Source: Leucobacter sp. PH1c
GTDB taxonomy: Bacteria > Actinomycetota > Actinomycetes > Actinomycetales > Microbacteriaceae
Length of the DNA: 39,119 nt
Assembly (NCBI RefSeq): GCF_000633415.1
Contig: NZ_AYMV01000033.1
Span: forward strand, 1 to 39,119
Direction of reading: 5' to 3'
The position numbers and the translations under genes were made by a program. Positions 19,168-27,937 of this stretch are shown here, in pieces. Positions within the stretch are counted from its first letter, which is position 1. Each line of letters begins with the position of its first letter. The notes under the pieces were generated by a model that was not told the DNA's origin, ran no database searches, and saw nothing but the letters and a program-made list of their open reading frames with translations.

Positions 19168-19231
19168 GATATGTCCTTACTCTCGAAGCGGGCGGCCACT
19201 GTGCCGTCCCGCGGTCTGCATGCTGAGGGGG

Positions 19232-20077
19232 TTACTCCCAGGCGTCGAACGCCTGGATTCTGCCGAGCGGTTCCGAGCCCAACTGCTCCACGACGCCGGC
19301 CACGAGGGCCTCGACGAGGGCGAGGGAGGGCACGAGCGAGTCGAATGGGCTCGGGGCCTCGACTCCGCTCGAGATCAGAAAGTCGGCGTGCTTCGCCGCG
19401 GGCGAGAGCCACGGATCGGTGAGGAGCACGGTCGTGGCGCGCCGCGCCTTCGCCCGGGCGACGAACTCGACCGTCGCATCCTGGTAGCGGCGGTAGTCGA
19501 AAGCGACGAGCACATCGCGCGGTCCGATATCGAGGAGCGCGAGCGACTTGTCCGACTCGGCTCGGCCCACGAACTGCACGTCAGGGCGGAGCAGCCGAAG
19601 ATGCAGGGCGAGGTACTCGGCGAGGAGCCCGGAGTATCGGCCGCCCACCGCCCAGACGCGCCGCTTGGGGTCGGCGAGGAGCTCGACGATCCGGTCGAAC
19701 TCGGAGACCGGCATCGCGGCGAAGCTGCCCGTGATGCCGCGCACGAAGACGTCGTTCGCGCGCGGAATCGTGTGGTCCTCGGGGACAGCCCGCTCACCGG
19801 CCCGGGTCTCGTACTGGTCGATGGGCGAGGTGGTCCGCTCGGAGATCTCCTCGCGAAGCAGCTCCTGCATCTGCGGGTAGGACTGAATGCCGACGCGGGC
19901 GAGCATGCGCAGCACGGTCGGCGCGCTGACATTCGCGCGATCCGCGAGCCGAGCCACCGGTTCCAGTCCAGCGACGGGGTACTCAGCAATGAGCGCGCGC
20001 GCCACCTTTTTCTCCGACGGGCTCATGACGTCGAGTGACATCTTGAGCGCCTCGGCGAGCGTCCGCTTCTTCGTCAT
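19232..20077 (-). CDS. MurR/RpiR-family transcriptional regulator
   Basis: A 281-residue regulator with an N-terminal RpiR helix-turn-helix (residues 1-77, containing PSEKKVARALIAEYP and SAPTVLRMLARVGI) and a C-terminal SIS domain (about 128-255, containing VWAVGGRYSG and DVLVAFDYRRYQDATVEF). SIS domains usually bind phosphosugars, but several relatives respond to amino-acid or amine catabolites. Here the usual Ser of the phosphosugar loop is replaced (AVGGRYSG), which hints at a different ligand. ATG 20077 overlaps the aminotransferase stop as ATGA, so the regulator is embedded in the operon it probably controls. A candidate operator lies at 25397-25420. Confidence 0.87.
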   Translation of the reverse strand: MTKKRTLAEALKMSLDVMSPSEKKVARALIAEYPVAGLEPVARLADRANVSAPTVLRMLARVGIQSYPQMQELLREEISERTTSPIDQYETRAGERAVPEDHTIPRANDVFVRGITGSFAAMPVSEFDRIVELLADPKRRVWAVGGRYSGLLAEYLALHLRLLRPDVQFVGRAESDKSLALLDIGPRDVLVAFDYRRYQDATVEFVARAKARRATTVLLTDPWLSPAAKHADFLISSGVEAPSPFDSLVPSLALVEALVAGVVEQLGSEPLGRIQAFDAWE

Positions 20078-21453
20078 TTCTCGTCCTCTCGGTGTGCGGG
20101 CTCCCAGCCCAAGTACGGTGCGACCGTCTCGATCGGCACCGCGCCGGCTCGCACCTCAGTGACCGCGGTGTGGAGTGTCTCCACCCCGCGCAGCGCTTCG
20201 GCTGCGCTGAGCGTGAGCGGCGGGGTCCATTCGACCACGTTCCCGCGCACCAGGTAGTTCACGACACCGAGCTCCCACATCCGGAAGATGACCCGCCTGG
20301 TGAAGAGGTCATCGGCGGCCGCCGAGGGCTCGGCCGGATCAGCGCGCAGCTCGATCCCCAGGCTGAGGCCGCGCCCACGCACCTCTGCGATCTCCGGGGC
20401 GGCGGCCGCAGCGTCTCGGAGCAGCGCGCGGAGCTCGCGCTCGCGTTCCGCAGCGGCCTCGGGGAGCCGGTCATCAATGATGGTGCGGAGCACCGCGAGC
20501 CCCGCCGCCGTACTGATCGCATTCCCCGCGGTCGTGAGCAGCGCGCTCGCCGGCGCCGCGTCGAGCACCGAGGCGGGCCCGACCACGGCGGCGAGCGGCA
20601 GGCCGCCACCGAGCGCTTTACCGAACGTGACCAGATCTGGAACAACGCCATCGTGAGCGAACGCGTGCAAGAGCCCCGTGCGCCCCAGGCCGACCTTGAC
20701 CTCGTCGACGATAAGGAGGGCACCGGCCCGGTGTGCACGGTCGGCGAGCTCCCGGAGGAACCCCGCGGGCGGCACGACGAGGCCACCATCCGACTGAATG
20801 GCCTCAACAATGATCGCGCCGACCGGGCGCTCAGCGAGCGCAACGTCGAGCGCCGCCCAGACCTCAGGTAGCGCCGCGGCGGTCGCGGGGAACGGCAGGA
20901 GCGCGCTGGCGGGGTCGGCAGGGAGGCCCACTTCGACAAAGACGCCGCTCACCGCCTGAGCGGCTCCGAACCCGCCGTGGTAGCCACCACGGAACGCGAG
21001 CACGCCCGCTCGTCCGCTCGCGGCCCGCACAGCAGCGATAGCCGCGCTGTTGACATCGCTCCCGGAGTGCCCAAACAGCACGCGCCTCGGCGCGGCATCC
21101 GGGGCAGGCACCGCGGCGAGCAGCGCTGCTCCGAGATCGACCGCTGCTGGGTGCATCGCCGACAGCACGCTCGCGCTCCCGCCGGACTCGGCGGCGGCGC
21201 GGACCGCAGCGACGACCCGGGGGTGAGCGTGGCCGAGACTGTTCGCGCCCCACGCAGCGGAGAGGTCCAGGAAGTGCCGTCCCGTGTCGTCGACAATCTC
21301 GGCCCCCTGCCCCGAAACGATGCTCAGCGGGAAGAACCGGAGCTTCTGGTTGGCCGCGATCACCCGCTCGTCACGCACGCTGAGCGGCACGCTGGCTTGA
21401 GCGTCGCTGAGCGGGCCGGCCTCGGCGGCGATTCGGGTCTGCGGGTCATTCAC
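20074..21453 (-). CDS. Class III PLP aminotransferase
   Basis: A 459-residue fold-type I, class III (omega/ornithine/GABA-type) aminotransferase. PLP lysine is Lys279 in TFGKALGGGLP, the cofactor aspartate is Asp250 in IVDEVKVGLGRTG, and the phosphate-binding GHSGSDVNSAAI replaces the usual N-S-G-(T/S)-E-A pattern. The family transfers a terminal amino group from diamines, GABA or similar compounds to a keto acid. GTG 21453 has a GGGAGAG site and overlaps the M20 gene by 8 bases. An ATG at 21540 would extend far into that gene and is rejected. Within the operon it is best placed as the step that turns a terminal amine into an aldehyde (PuuE-like or replacing PuuB). No aldehyde dehydrogenase gene is present. 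Confidence 0.88.
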   Translation of the reverse strand: MNDPQTRIAAEAGPLSDAQASVPLSVRDERVIAANQKLRFFPLSIVSGQGAEIVDDTGRHFLDLSAAWGANSLGHAHPRVVAAVRAAAESGGSASVLSAMHPAAVDLGAALLAAVPAPDAAPRRVLFGHSGSDVNSAAIAAVRAASGRAGVLAFRGGYHGGFGAAQAVSGVFVEVGLPADPASALLPFPATAAALPEVWAALDVALAERPVGAIIVEAIQSDGGLVVPPAGFLRELADRAHRAGALLIVDEVKVGLGRTGLLHAFAHDGVVPDLVTFGKALGGGLPLAAVVGPASVLDAAPASALLTTAGNAISTAAGLAVLRTIIDDRLPEAAAERERELRALLRDAAAAAPEIAEVRGRGLSLGIELRADPAEPSAAADDLFTRRVIFRMWELGVVNYLVRGNVVEWTPPLTLSAAEALRGVETLHTAVTEVRAGAVPIETVAPYLGWEPAHREDEK

Positions 21454-22672
21454 GGTGCTCTCCCCCGACGAGTCCTGTCTGGCGCTCGGGATCGGCGCGC
21501 CGGTCGAGTTCGGCACAGGCGCCCAGGTAGCCGGCCGCAAGCGTGAGGGCGACGCGGCGCACGGCGTCCGGGTCTGGGAGGAACTCAGGGTGGTGCAGGC
21601 TGGGCCGTGCAGGGTGATCCTCGGTTTCGACCCCGACGAAGGCCATCAAGCCGGGGAGCTCTTCCGAGTAGAAGGAGAAGTCGTCTGCCCCGCACGAGCG
21701 CATGGGCTCACTCACCGTGAATCCCGCCGCAGAGAGCTGGGCATCGACGGCGTCGACGAGGCCCGGGTCGTTCTCGAGGACCGGCTCGCCCGTCACGATC
21801 TCAAGCGTGCCCTCAAGCCCGAATGCCGAAGCTTGGCCCTCGACGTAGCGGCGCACTGCCTCGTGCACGATCGGCCGATCAGCGCGGTCCATGGTGCGCA
21901 GCGTCCCCGAGAATGACCCCTCTTCGGGGATCACATTCGCGATCTCTCCCGCCTGGAAGCGCCCGACCGTGAGCACGGCAGGGTGCATCGGCGAGACGCT
22001 GCGCTGGAGCACCTCGGGCAGACCGACGACGATCTGCGCGAGCACGCCGATCGGGTTGGCAGCCTCATGGGGATACGCACCGTGGCCACCGCGCCCGCGC
22101 ACGGTGACGCGCAGTTCGTCGGCCGCGGCGTTCGTCGGCCCCTTGCCAGTGGCCACCGAGCCCCGCGGGATCCCCGGGTGCACATGCGCGGCGAGCACCG
22201 CCGCGACCCCCTCTTCCCGAAGCACTCCAGCGCGCACGATGTCGAGCGCACCAGAAGGGTATGCTTCCTCGCGCGGCTGCAGGAACGGGACGAGCGCGTA
22301 GGGCAGCTCGCACTCCGCGGCCGCGCGGGCGAGCGCGATCAGGGCGGCCTGATGCACGTCGTGACCGCAGGCGTGCATGGCGCCGTTCGTCGATCGGAAC
22401 GGAGCCCCGGTTGCTTCCTCGACCGGCAGTGCGTCGAGTTCTGCGCGGACCGCCACAGCCGCACCCGCCACGGGTCCGATCCGACCGATCCGGCCGGTGT
22501 CCGCGACGGTGCGCATCGGCATGGGCATCCGCTCCGCGATCCAGGCAGCCGCGGGCCCTTCGAAGCCCGAGAGCTCCGGGGACCGGTGCAACGCTTCACG
22601 GAGGTGGACCGCGGACGCCGCGTGCTCTGCAGTCCGCGCGAGCAGCTCCTGCGCGAGCTCGGGCCGGTTCAC
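21446..22672 (-). CDS. M20-family amidohydrolase
   Basis: A 408-residue M20D-type metallo-amidohydrolase (IAA-amino acid hydrolase/HipO/AmhX-like). The metal-binding ACGHDVH lies at residues 101-107, the catalytic glutamate pair in QPREEAYPSG at about 137-138, and the metal His in AAHVHPG. A dimerisation domain follows the GGHGAYPHEA loop. These enzymes cleave N-acyl or N-carbamoyl amino acids and amides. GTG 22672 overlaps the preceding amidohydrolase stop as GTGA. In this operon it could release glutamate or an acyl group from the conjugate made by the GS-like ligase, taking the role PuuD plays in the Puu pathway. This role is inference. Confidence 0.88.
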   Translation of the reverse strand: MNRPELAQELLARTAEHAASAVHLREALHRSPELSGFEGPAAAWIAERMPMPMRTVADTGRIGRIGPVAGAAVAVRAELDALPVEEATGAPFRSTNGAMHACGHDVHQAALIALARAAAECELPYALVPFLQPREEAYPSGALDIVRAGVLREEGVAAVLAAHVHPGIPRGSVATGKGPTNAAADELRVTVRGRGGHGAYPHEAANPIGVLAQIVVGLPEVLQRSVSPMHPAVLTVGRFQAGEIANVIPEEGSFSGTLRTMDRADRPIVHEAVRRYVEGQASAFGLEGTLEIVTGEPVLENDPGLVDAVDAQLSAAGFTVSEPMRSCGADDFSFYSEELPGLMAFVGVETEDHPARPSLHHPEFLPDPDAVRRVALTLAAGYLGACAELDRRADPERQTGLVGGEHRE

Positions 22673-23847
22673 GCGAGGCCCCGCTCGGATGCGAAGCGGG
22701 GCTGGTCTGCGAGTCCGTACGCGCGTACGGCATTCTCCTGACAGATCTTGCGGATCAGCTGCTCGCCTGTCGCCGCATCCCACTCATCGGCGTCGATCCA
22801 CCCGTTCACCACCTGGAGGAGGCCTCTCCGGAACAGGTGCGCCCCCAGGAAGTAGAGCTCCGACAGCCCGAATGCGTCCGAGGAGAACACGGCTTTGTCG
22901 AACGGCGTGAGCTCGAGCGATTCTGCGAGCACCTGCGGCGAGCGCGCGCCAACGTAGTTGATCGCCAACCCGACATCGCAGTACACGTGTGGGAAGACGT
23001 GCGCGAGGTACCCGGCATTCCGGTGGAAGGGGTAGCAGTGGAGCAGCAGGACGCGCACCCCACTGAGTCGCGTGCGGCGCAGCCACTCCGTGAGGAGCAG
23101 CGGATCGCAGCGACCCAGGTCGACATCGGGATCGCCGAAGCCGATGTGGAACTGAATCGCCTGCTGTGCGTCCACGGCGCACCAGATCCCGAAGCGGATC
23201 AACACGGCGTCTTCGAGCCGCGGCTCGGCTCCCGATTCCAGTTCGGCGAGCCAGGCCCCTGCGGCCGCCGCGACCTCGGCGTCGCTCGGGCGATCTGGTG
23301 CGAAGTCCAGACCGATTCGGTATGCGGCAATCGTCTTGACCCCTACGGCATCTCGGAGTTCCTCCGAGAGCAGCGCACGGAACGCGTCCGCGTACGCGGC
23401 CCCGCTTCCGAGCGTGGGGGCGAGCTGCTCGGCCAGGCGCTCCAGACGCACCACCGTGTCGGCACTCGCGTCGGCGCGCACCGCCATCTGCCCGGCGTCG
23501 AGGATGTCGTCGCCCCGATACCCGGTCTCGATCAGGTAGCGATCGATCCCCGCGGCGCGCAGGAGCCGCTCGTTCACCTCCTGCGGCGCCAATTCCGCCC
23601 GGCGTTCAAGGTATCGCTCGGGCGTGACGTGCGCGTCGAGGTCGAGAAGCGGCGCGCACCAGCGCCGGATCGCGACGCCCAGCTGGGAATCGAACACGGT
23701 GGTGCCCGCGGGCGCGGCCCAGTTCGACTCGGAGATGAGCGATTCGAACTCTGGCCGCTCCGGGCTGTGTTCAACCACGCCGTGGCAGTGGTGATCGATC
23801 AGGTCCGCCGCGGCGAACGCAGCGGGAGTGAGCAGGGTCTCGGACAC
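22669..23847 (-). CDS. Amidohydrolase-2-family protein (FluG N-domain-like)
   Basis: A 392-residue TIM-barrel metal-dependent hydrolase of the Amidohydro_2 group. The first-strand HxH metal motif is His20-Cys-His22 in LIDHHCHG. Later conserved elements are IQFHIGFGDPD, LLHCYPFHRNAGYLA and FSSDAFG, which supply the His/His/Asp set. It resembles the N-terminal domain of fungal FluG and bacterial proteins found beside GS-like ligases. GTG 23847 has AAAGGA 7 bases upstream. It is second in the operon, 24 bases after the permease stop, and coupled to the M20 gene. The reaction is unknown; hydrolysis or decarboxylation of a gamma-glutamyl conjugate is possible. Confidence 0.82.
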   Translation of the reverse strand: MSETLLTPAAFAAADLIDHHCHGVVEHSPERPEFESLISESNWAAPAGTTVFDSQLGVAIRRWCAPLLDLDAHVTPERYLERRAELAPQEVNERLLRAAGIDRYLIETGYRGDDILDAGQMAVRADASADTVVRLERLAEQLAPTLGSGAAYADAFRALLSEELRDAVGVKTIAAYRIGLDFAPDRPSDAEVAAAAGAWLAELESGAEPRLEDAVLIRFGIWCAVDAQQAIQFHIGFGDPDVDLGRCDPLLLTEWLRRTRLSGVRVLLLHCYPFHRNAGYLAHVFPHVYCDVGLAINYVGARSPQVLAESLELTPFDKAVFSSDAFGLSELYFLGAHLFRRGLLQVVNGWIDADEWDAATGEQLIRKICQENAVRAYGLADQPRFASERGLA

Positions 23848-23871
23848 GAGGTTCCTTTCGAAACGGGTGGA

Positions 23872-25317
23872 CTAGTCGAGGTCTTCGGCGGTGAGGCGGC
23901 CGCCGATGCGCTGGGCGAGGCCCGGTCGGGCGAGGATGATGACCCCGCCGATCAGACACCACGCCCCCGCGATCCAGGGGAAGTAGGTGTACGGGGGTTC
24001 CTGGCCAATGATCTGGACCGCGTAGACGAAGCCGAGGTAGAGCAGTCCGAGGACGGGAAGCACAACCTCCCACTTCGGGATCCGAGTCTTCCCGCGGAAG
24101 ATCGCAACGATGACGCCCACGGAAGTCATGCCGTACGCGACGACCATGCAGAGCGTCGCAATCGTGGCGTACCAGTAGTAAGCGTCGAATGCGCTCCCGC
24201 CGAACACGGCGATCCCGCCAGCGAGCAGTACGGCCAGCCCGGTGGTGGTGAGCACCGCCGCGACGGGCACCTTGGTGACAGGGTGGACGGTCCCCAGGCG
24301 CTTCGGGCCGAAGCCGTCGCGCGCGAGTGCGTAGATGAGCCGGGCCGCGGCCGCTGTCGAGCTCAGCACCGAGGCGAACGCCACCACGAACGCAATGAAG
24401 GCGATGAGCATCGCGTACTCGCGGCTGATGTAGAGCGTGCTGAGGCTCGTGAGCGTCGAGTTCGCCCCCGCGAAACTCTCGATCCCCTCCGCGTGAGTGC
24501 CGTAGCCGATCGTCTGCGCGAACATCATCACGGTGTAGAGCACGCCAGCGACGACGATGGCGCCGAGCAGAGCCCGCGGGATCGCCCGCTTCGGATTCTC
24601 AGTCTCCTCGCCGAGGGAACTCCCCGATTCGAATCCTGCCCACGACAGGAATGCAAAGACCGACGCGGTCATGATGCCCACGGCGGTCGCGTCGCCGGGG
24701 AGGAACGTGGTGAAGTCGATCGTCGCTTCGGGCACCGGGCCGGTTCCGCTGCCGACGCGCACGAAAATCACGACGGCGAGTACGAGCATCGCGACGACGC
24801 CGAGTACGCCGATCACGAAGAGCACGCGCGTGACCACGCGGGACTCGCGGACGTTGAGCACGACGACGAGCACAGCGACAACGAGCGCGACAAGGATCCA
24901 GGGGATGTGCGCCCAGAAGCCGCCGAACTCTTCGGCCCAGGCGGCGAAGAACACTCCGGTCGCACCGAGGATGCACGCCGCGAAGAACAGGTAGGTGCCG
25001 AGCAGGGCGAAGCCGCCGAAGAAGCCCGCCCGTGGCCCGATCGTGGCCCCGGCGAGCGCGTACACGGATCCGGCATGGCTGAAGTAGCCGGTCAGGCGGA
25101 TAAAGCCGTATCCGACCAGGAGCGTGCCGAGAAACGCGAGCAGGAACGTGAACGGCACGGACTTGCCGACGAGACCGGCGACGCCGATCCCATTCAGCGC
25201 CATCGCCATCACAGGACCCATGAAGCCGACGGAGAGCGCAGTGACCTCCCACACCCTGAGCTTGCGGCTGCGCGTGCCGCGCCCCGCGGTCTGGGGTGGC
25301 GCAACGGTTTCGGACAT
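23872..25317 (-). CDS. APC-family amino acid/amine permease
   Basis: A 481-residue transporter of the amino acid-polyamine-organocation superfamily with about 12 membrane helices. The start of helix 1 (LRVWEVTALSVGFMGPVMAMALNGIG) and the helix 6 stretch (SVFAFLSWAGFESGSSLGEETENPKRAIP) match the family signature, including the F-x-G-(F/W)-E/E-T-x-N-P-x-R element. ATG 25317 is the only sensible start. It leads the minus-strand operon and is divergent from the decarboxylase gene. Its cargo is probably the amine or amino acid that the rest of the operon degrades. Confidence 0.9.
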   Translation of the reverse strand: MSETVAPPQTAGRGTRSRKLRVWEVTALSVGFMGPVMAMALNGIGVAGLVGKSVPFTFLLAFLGTLLVGYGFIRLTGYFSHAGSVYALAGATIGPRAGFFGGFALLGTYLFFAACILGATGVFFAAWAEEFGGFWAHIPWILVALVVAVLVVVLNVRESRVVTRVLFVIGVLGVVAMLVLAVVIFVRVGSGTGPVPEATIDFTTFLPGDATAVGIMTASVFAFLSWAGFESGSSLGEETENPKRAIPRALLGAIVVAGVLYTVMMFAQTIGYGTHAEGIESFAGANSTLTSLSTLYISREYAMLIAFIAFVVAFASVLSSTAAAARLIYALARDGFGPKRLGTVHPVTKVPVAAVLTTTGLAVLLAGGIAVFGGSAFDAYYWYATIATLCMVVAYGMTSVGVIVAIFRGKTRIPKWEVVLPVLGLLYLGFVYAVQIIGQEPPYTYFPWIAGAWCLIGGVIILARPGLAQRIGGRLTAEDLD

Positions 25318-25384
25318 GTCTTCAGACTCCTTTGTCTTTGAGCGTGCACTGTGGCGGAATCACCCGCCTCGGTGAAGAGTAACG

Positions 25385-25420
25385 CACATTACACATTATG
25401 CAAAACACCTAATTTGCGTA
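25385..25420. promoter_or_regulatory. Divergent promoter with candidate RpiR operator
   Basis: This is the most AT-rich stretch of the amine locus. It contains a tandem CACATTA pair (25385-25398) and the inverted repeat TATGCAAA-N8-TTTGCGTA (25397-25404 with 25413-25420; 7 of 8 positions pair). It lies between the permease and decarboxylase starts, where one bound regulator could control both directions. The operon-encoded RpiR protein is the obvious candidate. Confidence 0.5.
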
Positions 25421-25483
25421 CAATTCAAAACATGTGCTGCGCCGCTCGCGCCGCACCCGGCACCGATATGCAAAGGAGCACCC

Positions 25484-27010
25484 ATGTCGAGCAGCGCACC
25501 CCATCCGCAGCGCCCGCCCCTGGATCAAGCCACCACCCCCTACGCCACGGCGCTCGACCTCCACGCGAAGCGGGACACCGTCAACCTCATGGTGCCCGGG
25601 CACGGGGCCACCGCCGCAGGGCTCTCCGAGGAGCTCGGCGCGTTCGTCGGCCCGCACGCCCTCGCACGGGACATCCCCCCGCTCATCCCCGGCATCGACG
25701 TCGGCCCGGACTCCCCGCTCGTCGCCGCGACGACCCTCGCCGCCGAAGCGTGGGGTGCGCGACGCACGTGGTTCCTCGCGAACGGCGCCTCGCAGGCGAA
25801 CCGGATGGCGGCGCTCGCACTCGCGAGCCGCAGCCGCGGCGACGTCGTGGTCGCCCAGCGCAGCGCGCACTCGAGCTTCACCGACGGGGTGATCCTCGGC
25901 GATCTCCTCCCCCGCTTCGTGTTCCCGAGCATCGATCCCGCCCGCGGCATCAACCACGGCGTCACCCCCGACGCGCTCCGCACGAGCCTCGCCGAAGCGC
26001 AGCGCGCGGGCGACGCCGTGACGGCCGTCTACGTGATCTCGCCGAGCTACTTCGGCGCCGTCGCGGATGTGGCCGGCCTCGCCGAGGTGGCGCACGCGCA
26101 CGGGGTGCCGCTCGTCGTCGACGGCGCGTGGGGATCCCACTTCGGCTTCCATCCCGAGCTCCCCGAGTCGCCCGCCCGCCTCGGCGCGGACCTCACCGTG
26201 TCGAGTACGCACAAGCTCGGCGGCAGCCTCACCCAGTCCGCCATGCTGCACCTCGGCGACGGCCCCTTCGCCGACGAGCTCGAGCCGCTGCTCGAACGCG
26301 CGTACATGCTCACCCAGACCACGAGCGCGAGCGCCCTCTTGCTCGGCTCGCTCGATGTCGCCAGGCACGCGCTCGTGCACGGCGGCGAGGCGATCGGGGC
26401 CACGCTCCGCACGGTCGAGACGTTCCGCGAGGAGCTGCGCGCCGACGGCCGCTTCCCCGTGATCTCGGATGGCTTCGACGCGTTCCCCGACATCGTCGCG
26501 CACGATCCGCTCCGCGTCTCGATCGACGTCGGCGCCACGGGGCTCAGCGGGCACGCGGTGCGGGATCGCCTCGCGGCCGAGCACGGCGTCTTCCTCGAGA
26601 TCTCGACGGCGCACGCGATCGTGGCGTTTGTGGGGCCGGGGAAGGATCCGGAACTGTCCCGGCTCTCCCGTGCACTCTTCGCGCTCGCGGAGGGCGCCGA
26701 GGCCGCGCCTGAGGCCGCCGATCCCGCGCTCGGATCGTTCCCCGCGCTGCCCGCGCCCGGGCCGATGCGAGCCCGCCCGCGCACCGCGTTCTTCGCGCGG
26801 CACGAGCTCGTCCCCGCGTCCGAGGCCGTCGGGCGGATCTCAGCGGACGCGCTCGCGGCGTACCCTCCCGGGATCCCGAACGTGCTGCCCGGCGAGGAGA
26901 TCACGGCGGAGACCGTGGCGTTCCTCCAGACCGTCGCGGCCTCCCCCATCGGCTACGTGCGCGGTGCGCTCGATCCCGCCGTCGCCCGGTTCCGGGTGCT
27001 CGCCGAGTAG
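25484..27010 (+). CDS. Orn/Lys/Arg-type PLP decarboxylase (divergent)
   Basis: A 508-residue fold-type I decarboxylase of the bacterial SpeA/YaaO/CadA family, which makes agmatine, cadaverine or putrescine from the basic amino acids. The PLP lysine is Lys244 in SSTHKLGGSLTQ. The cofactor aspartate is Asp213 in VVDGAWGSHFGFHPELP, where family members usually have DEAHGAH or DEAWGAH. The entry motif TPGHKxG is VPGHGAT (37-43), and the usual HK pair over the cofactor is SAHSS with His129. The core is therefore present but several family-defining residues differ, so the substrate may not be lysine, ornithine or arginine. ATG 25484 has AAAGGAG at good spacing. It is divergent from the GS-like/amidohydrolase operon and likely supplies its amine. 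Confidence 0.86.
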   Translation: MSSSAPHPQRPPLDQATTPYATALDLHAKRDTVNLMVPGHGATAAGLSEELGAFVGPHALARDIPPLIPGIDVGPDSPLVAATTLAAEAWGARRTWFLANGASQANRMAALALASRSRGDVVVAQRSAHSSFTDGVILGDLLPRFVFPSIDPARGINHGVTPDALRTSLAEAQRAGDAVTAVYVISPSYFGAVADVAGLAEVAHAHGVPLVVDGAWGSHFGFHPELPESPARLGADLTVSSTHKLGGSLTQSAMLHLGDGPFADELEPLLERAYMLTQTTSASALLLGSLDVARHALVHGGEAIGATLRTVETFREELRADGRFPVISDGFDAFPDIVAHDPLRVSIDVGATGLSGHAVRDRLAAEHGVFLEISTAHAIVAFVGPGKDPELSRLSRALFALAEGAEAAPEAADPALGSFPALPAPGPMRARPRTAFFARHELVPASEAVGRISADALAAYPPGIPNVLPGEEITAETVAFLQTVAASPIGYVRGALDPAVARFRVLAE

Positions 27011-27092
27011 CCGCCGCCTCCGCGCGCACCGGGCACCCACGCGGCCGCACTGCGAGCCGGGCTCCCGCAGCGGGCTGTGGGAGAATCGGGGG

Positions 27093-27857
27093 ATGCCTGC
27101 CCTGCCCCGTTTGGTCGCGTTCGACCTCGATGACACGCTCGCCCCCTCGAAGTCCCCCGTCGAGGAGCGCATGCTCGACGTCTTCGCCCGGCTCCTCGCC
27201 CGCACCTCCGTCGCGGTCATCTCGGGCGGCAACTTCGAGCAGTTCGAGGCCCAGCTGCTCGCCCGTCTCGACGAGTTCGCCGGCGCCGACGAGGACGCGC
27301 TCGCGCGCCTCCACCTGCTGCCCACCTGCGGCACCCGCTACGAACGCCGCGAGGCCGGAACCTGGCGCACCGTCTACCGCGAGCACCTGAGCGAAGAGGA
27401 GCGCGACGGCGCACTCGGCGCCCTCCGCGAGGAGGCCGTGCGCCTCGGCCTGTGGGAGGCGGAGCCCTGGGGCGAGATCCTCGAGGATCGCGGCTCGCAG
27501 GTGACATTCTCGGCGCTCGGGCAGCAGGCGCCGGTTGCCGCGAAGCACGCCTGGGATCCCGACGGGACCAAGAAGAACACGCTCCGGGCGGCGGTCGCCG
27601 CGCGGCTGCCCGGGCTCGAGGTGCGGAGCGGCGGCTCGACGTCGGTAGACATCACCCGGCGCGGCATCGACAAGGCGTACGGCATGCGGAAGCTCGAAGA
27701 GCACACCGGGATCCCGCTCGACGACATGCTCTTCGTGGGCGACCGGCTCGATCCCGATGGCAACGACTACCCGGTGCTGGCGCTCGGCGTGGAGTGCCAC
27801 GCGGTGACGGGCTGGGAGGACACGGCTGCGTTCCTGGAACGCCTCCTGGCGGACTAG
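27093..27857 (+). CDS. HAD-IIB family phosphatase
   Basis: A 254-residue haloacid dehalogenase-like hydrolase of subclass IIB, resembling phosphomannomutase-type and sucrose-phosphate phosphatase proteins. Motif I is FDLDDTL (Asp11, Asp13), motif II VISGGN, motif III the lysine in GTKKNTL or IDKAYG, and motif IV FVGDRLDPDGND. A C2-type cap is inserted between motifs II and III. Substrate is unknown, with a sugar phosphate most likely. ATG 27093 has no separate ribosome site, and GAGAAT lies 6 bases upstream, so it may be leaderless. It follows the decarboxylase after 82 bases and is convergent with mqo. Confidence 0.85.
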   Translation: MPALPRLVAFDLDDTLAPSKSPVEERMLDVFARLLARTSVAVISGGNFEQFEAQLLARLDEFAGADEDALARLHLLPTCGTRYERREAGTWRTVYREHLSEEERDGALGALREEAVRLGLWEAEPWGEILEDRGSQVTFSALGQQAPVAAKHAWDPDGTKKNTLRAAVAARLPGLEVRSGGSTSVDITRRGIDKAYGMRKLEEHTGIPLDDMLFVGDRLDPDGNDYPVLALGVECHAVTGWEDTAAFLERLLAD

Positions 27858-27937
27858 CCCCTCCCCGCCGCCCGCCGCTCCCCGCTGCTCCTCACCCTCC
27901 CCTGGGTCGGGGTGGAGCGCGTTTCGGCGCCCAAACG

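Noticed and set aside
22261..25341. Very long open frame (1026 codons) on the plus strand, and similar ones at 3319-4905, 27452-29617 and 249-1607
   Set aside because: They lie opposite well-recognised genes, are Arg/Ala/Asp/His-rich with no domain, and arise from the third-position GC bias of the true genes.
25318..25483. Riboswitch upstream of the permease or decarboxylase
   Set aside because: The spacer is short, AT-rich and palindromic like a protein operator; no recognised riboswitch core such as guanidine, glycine or lysine elements was seen.
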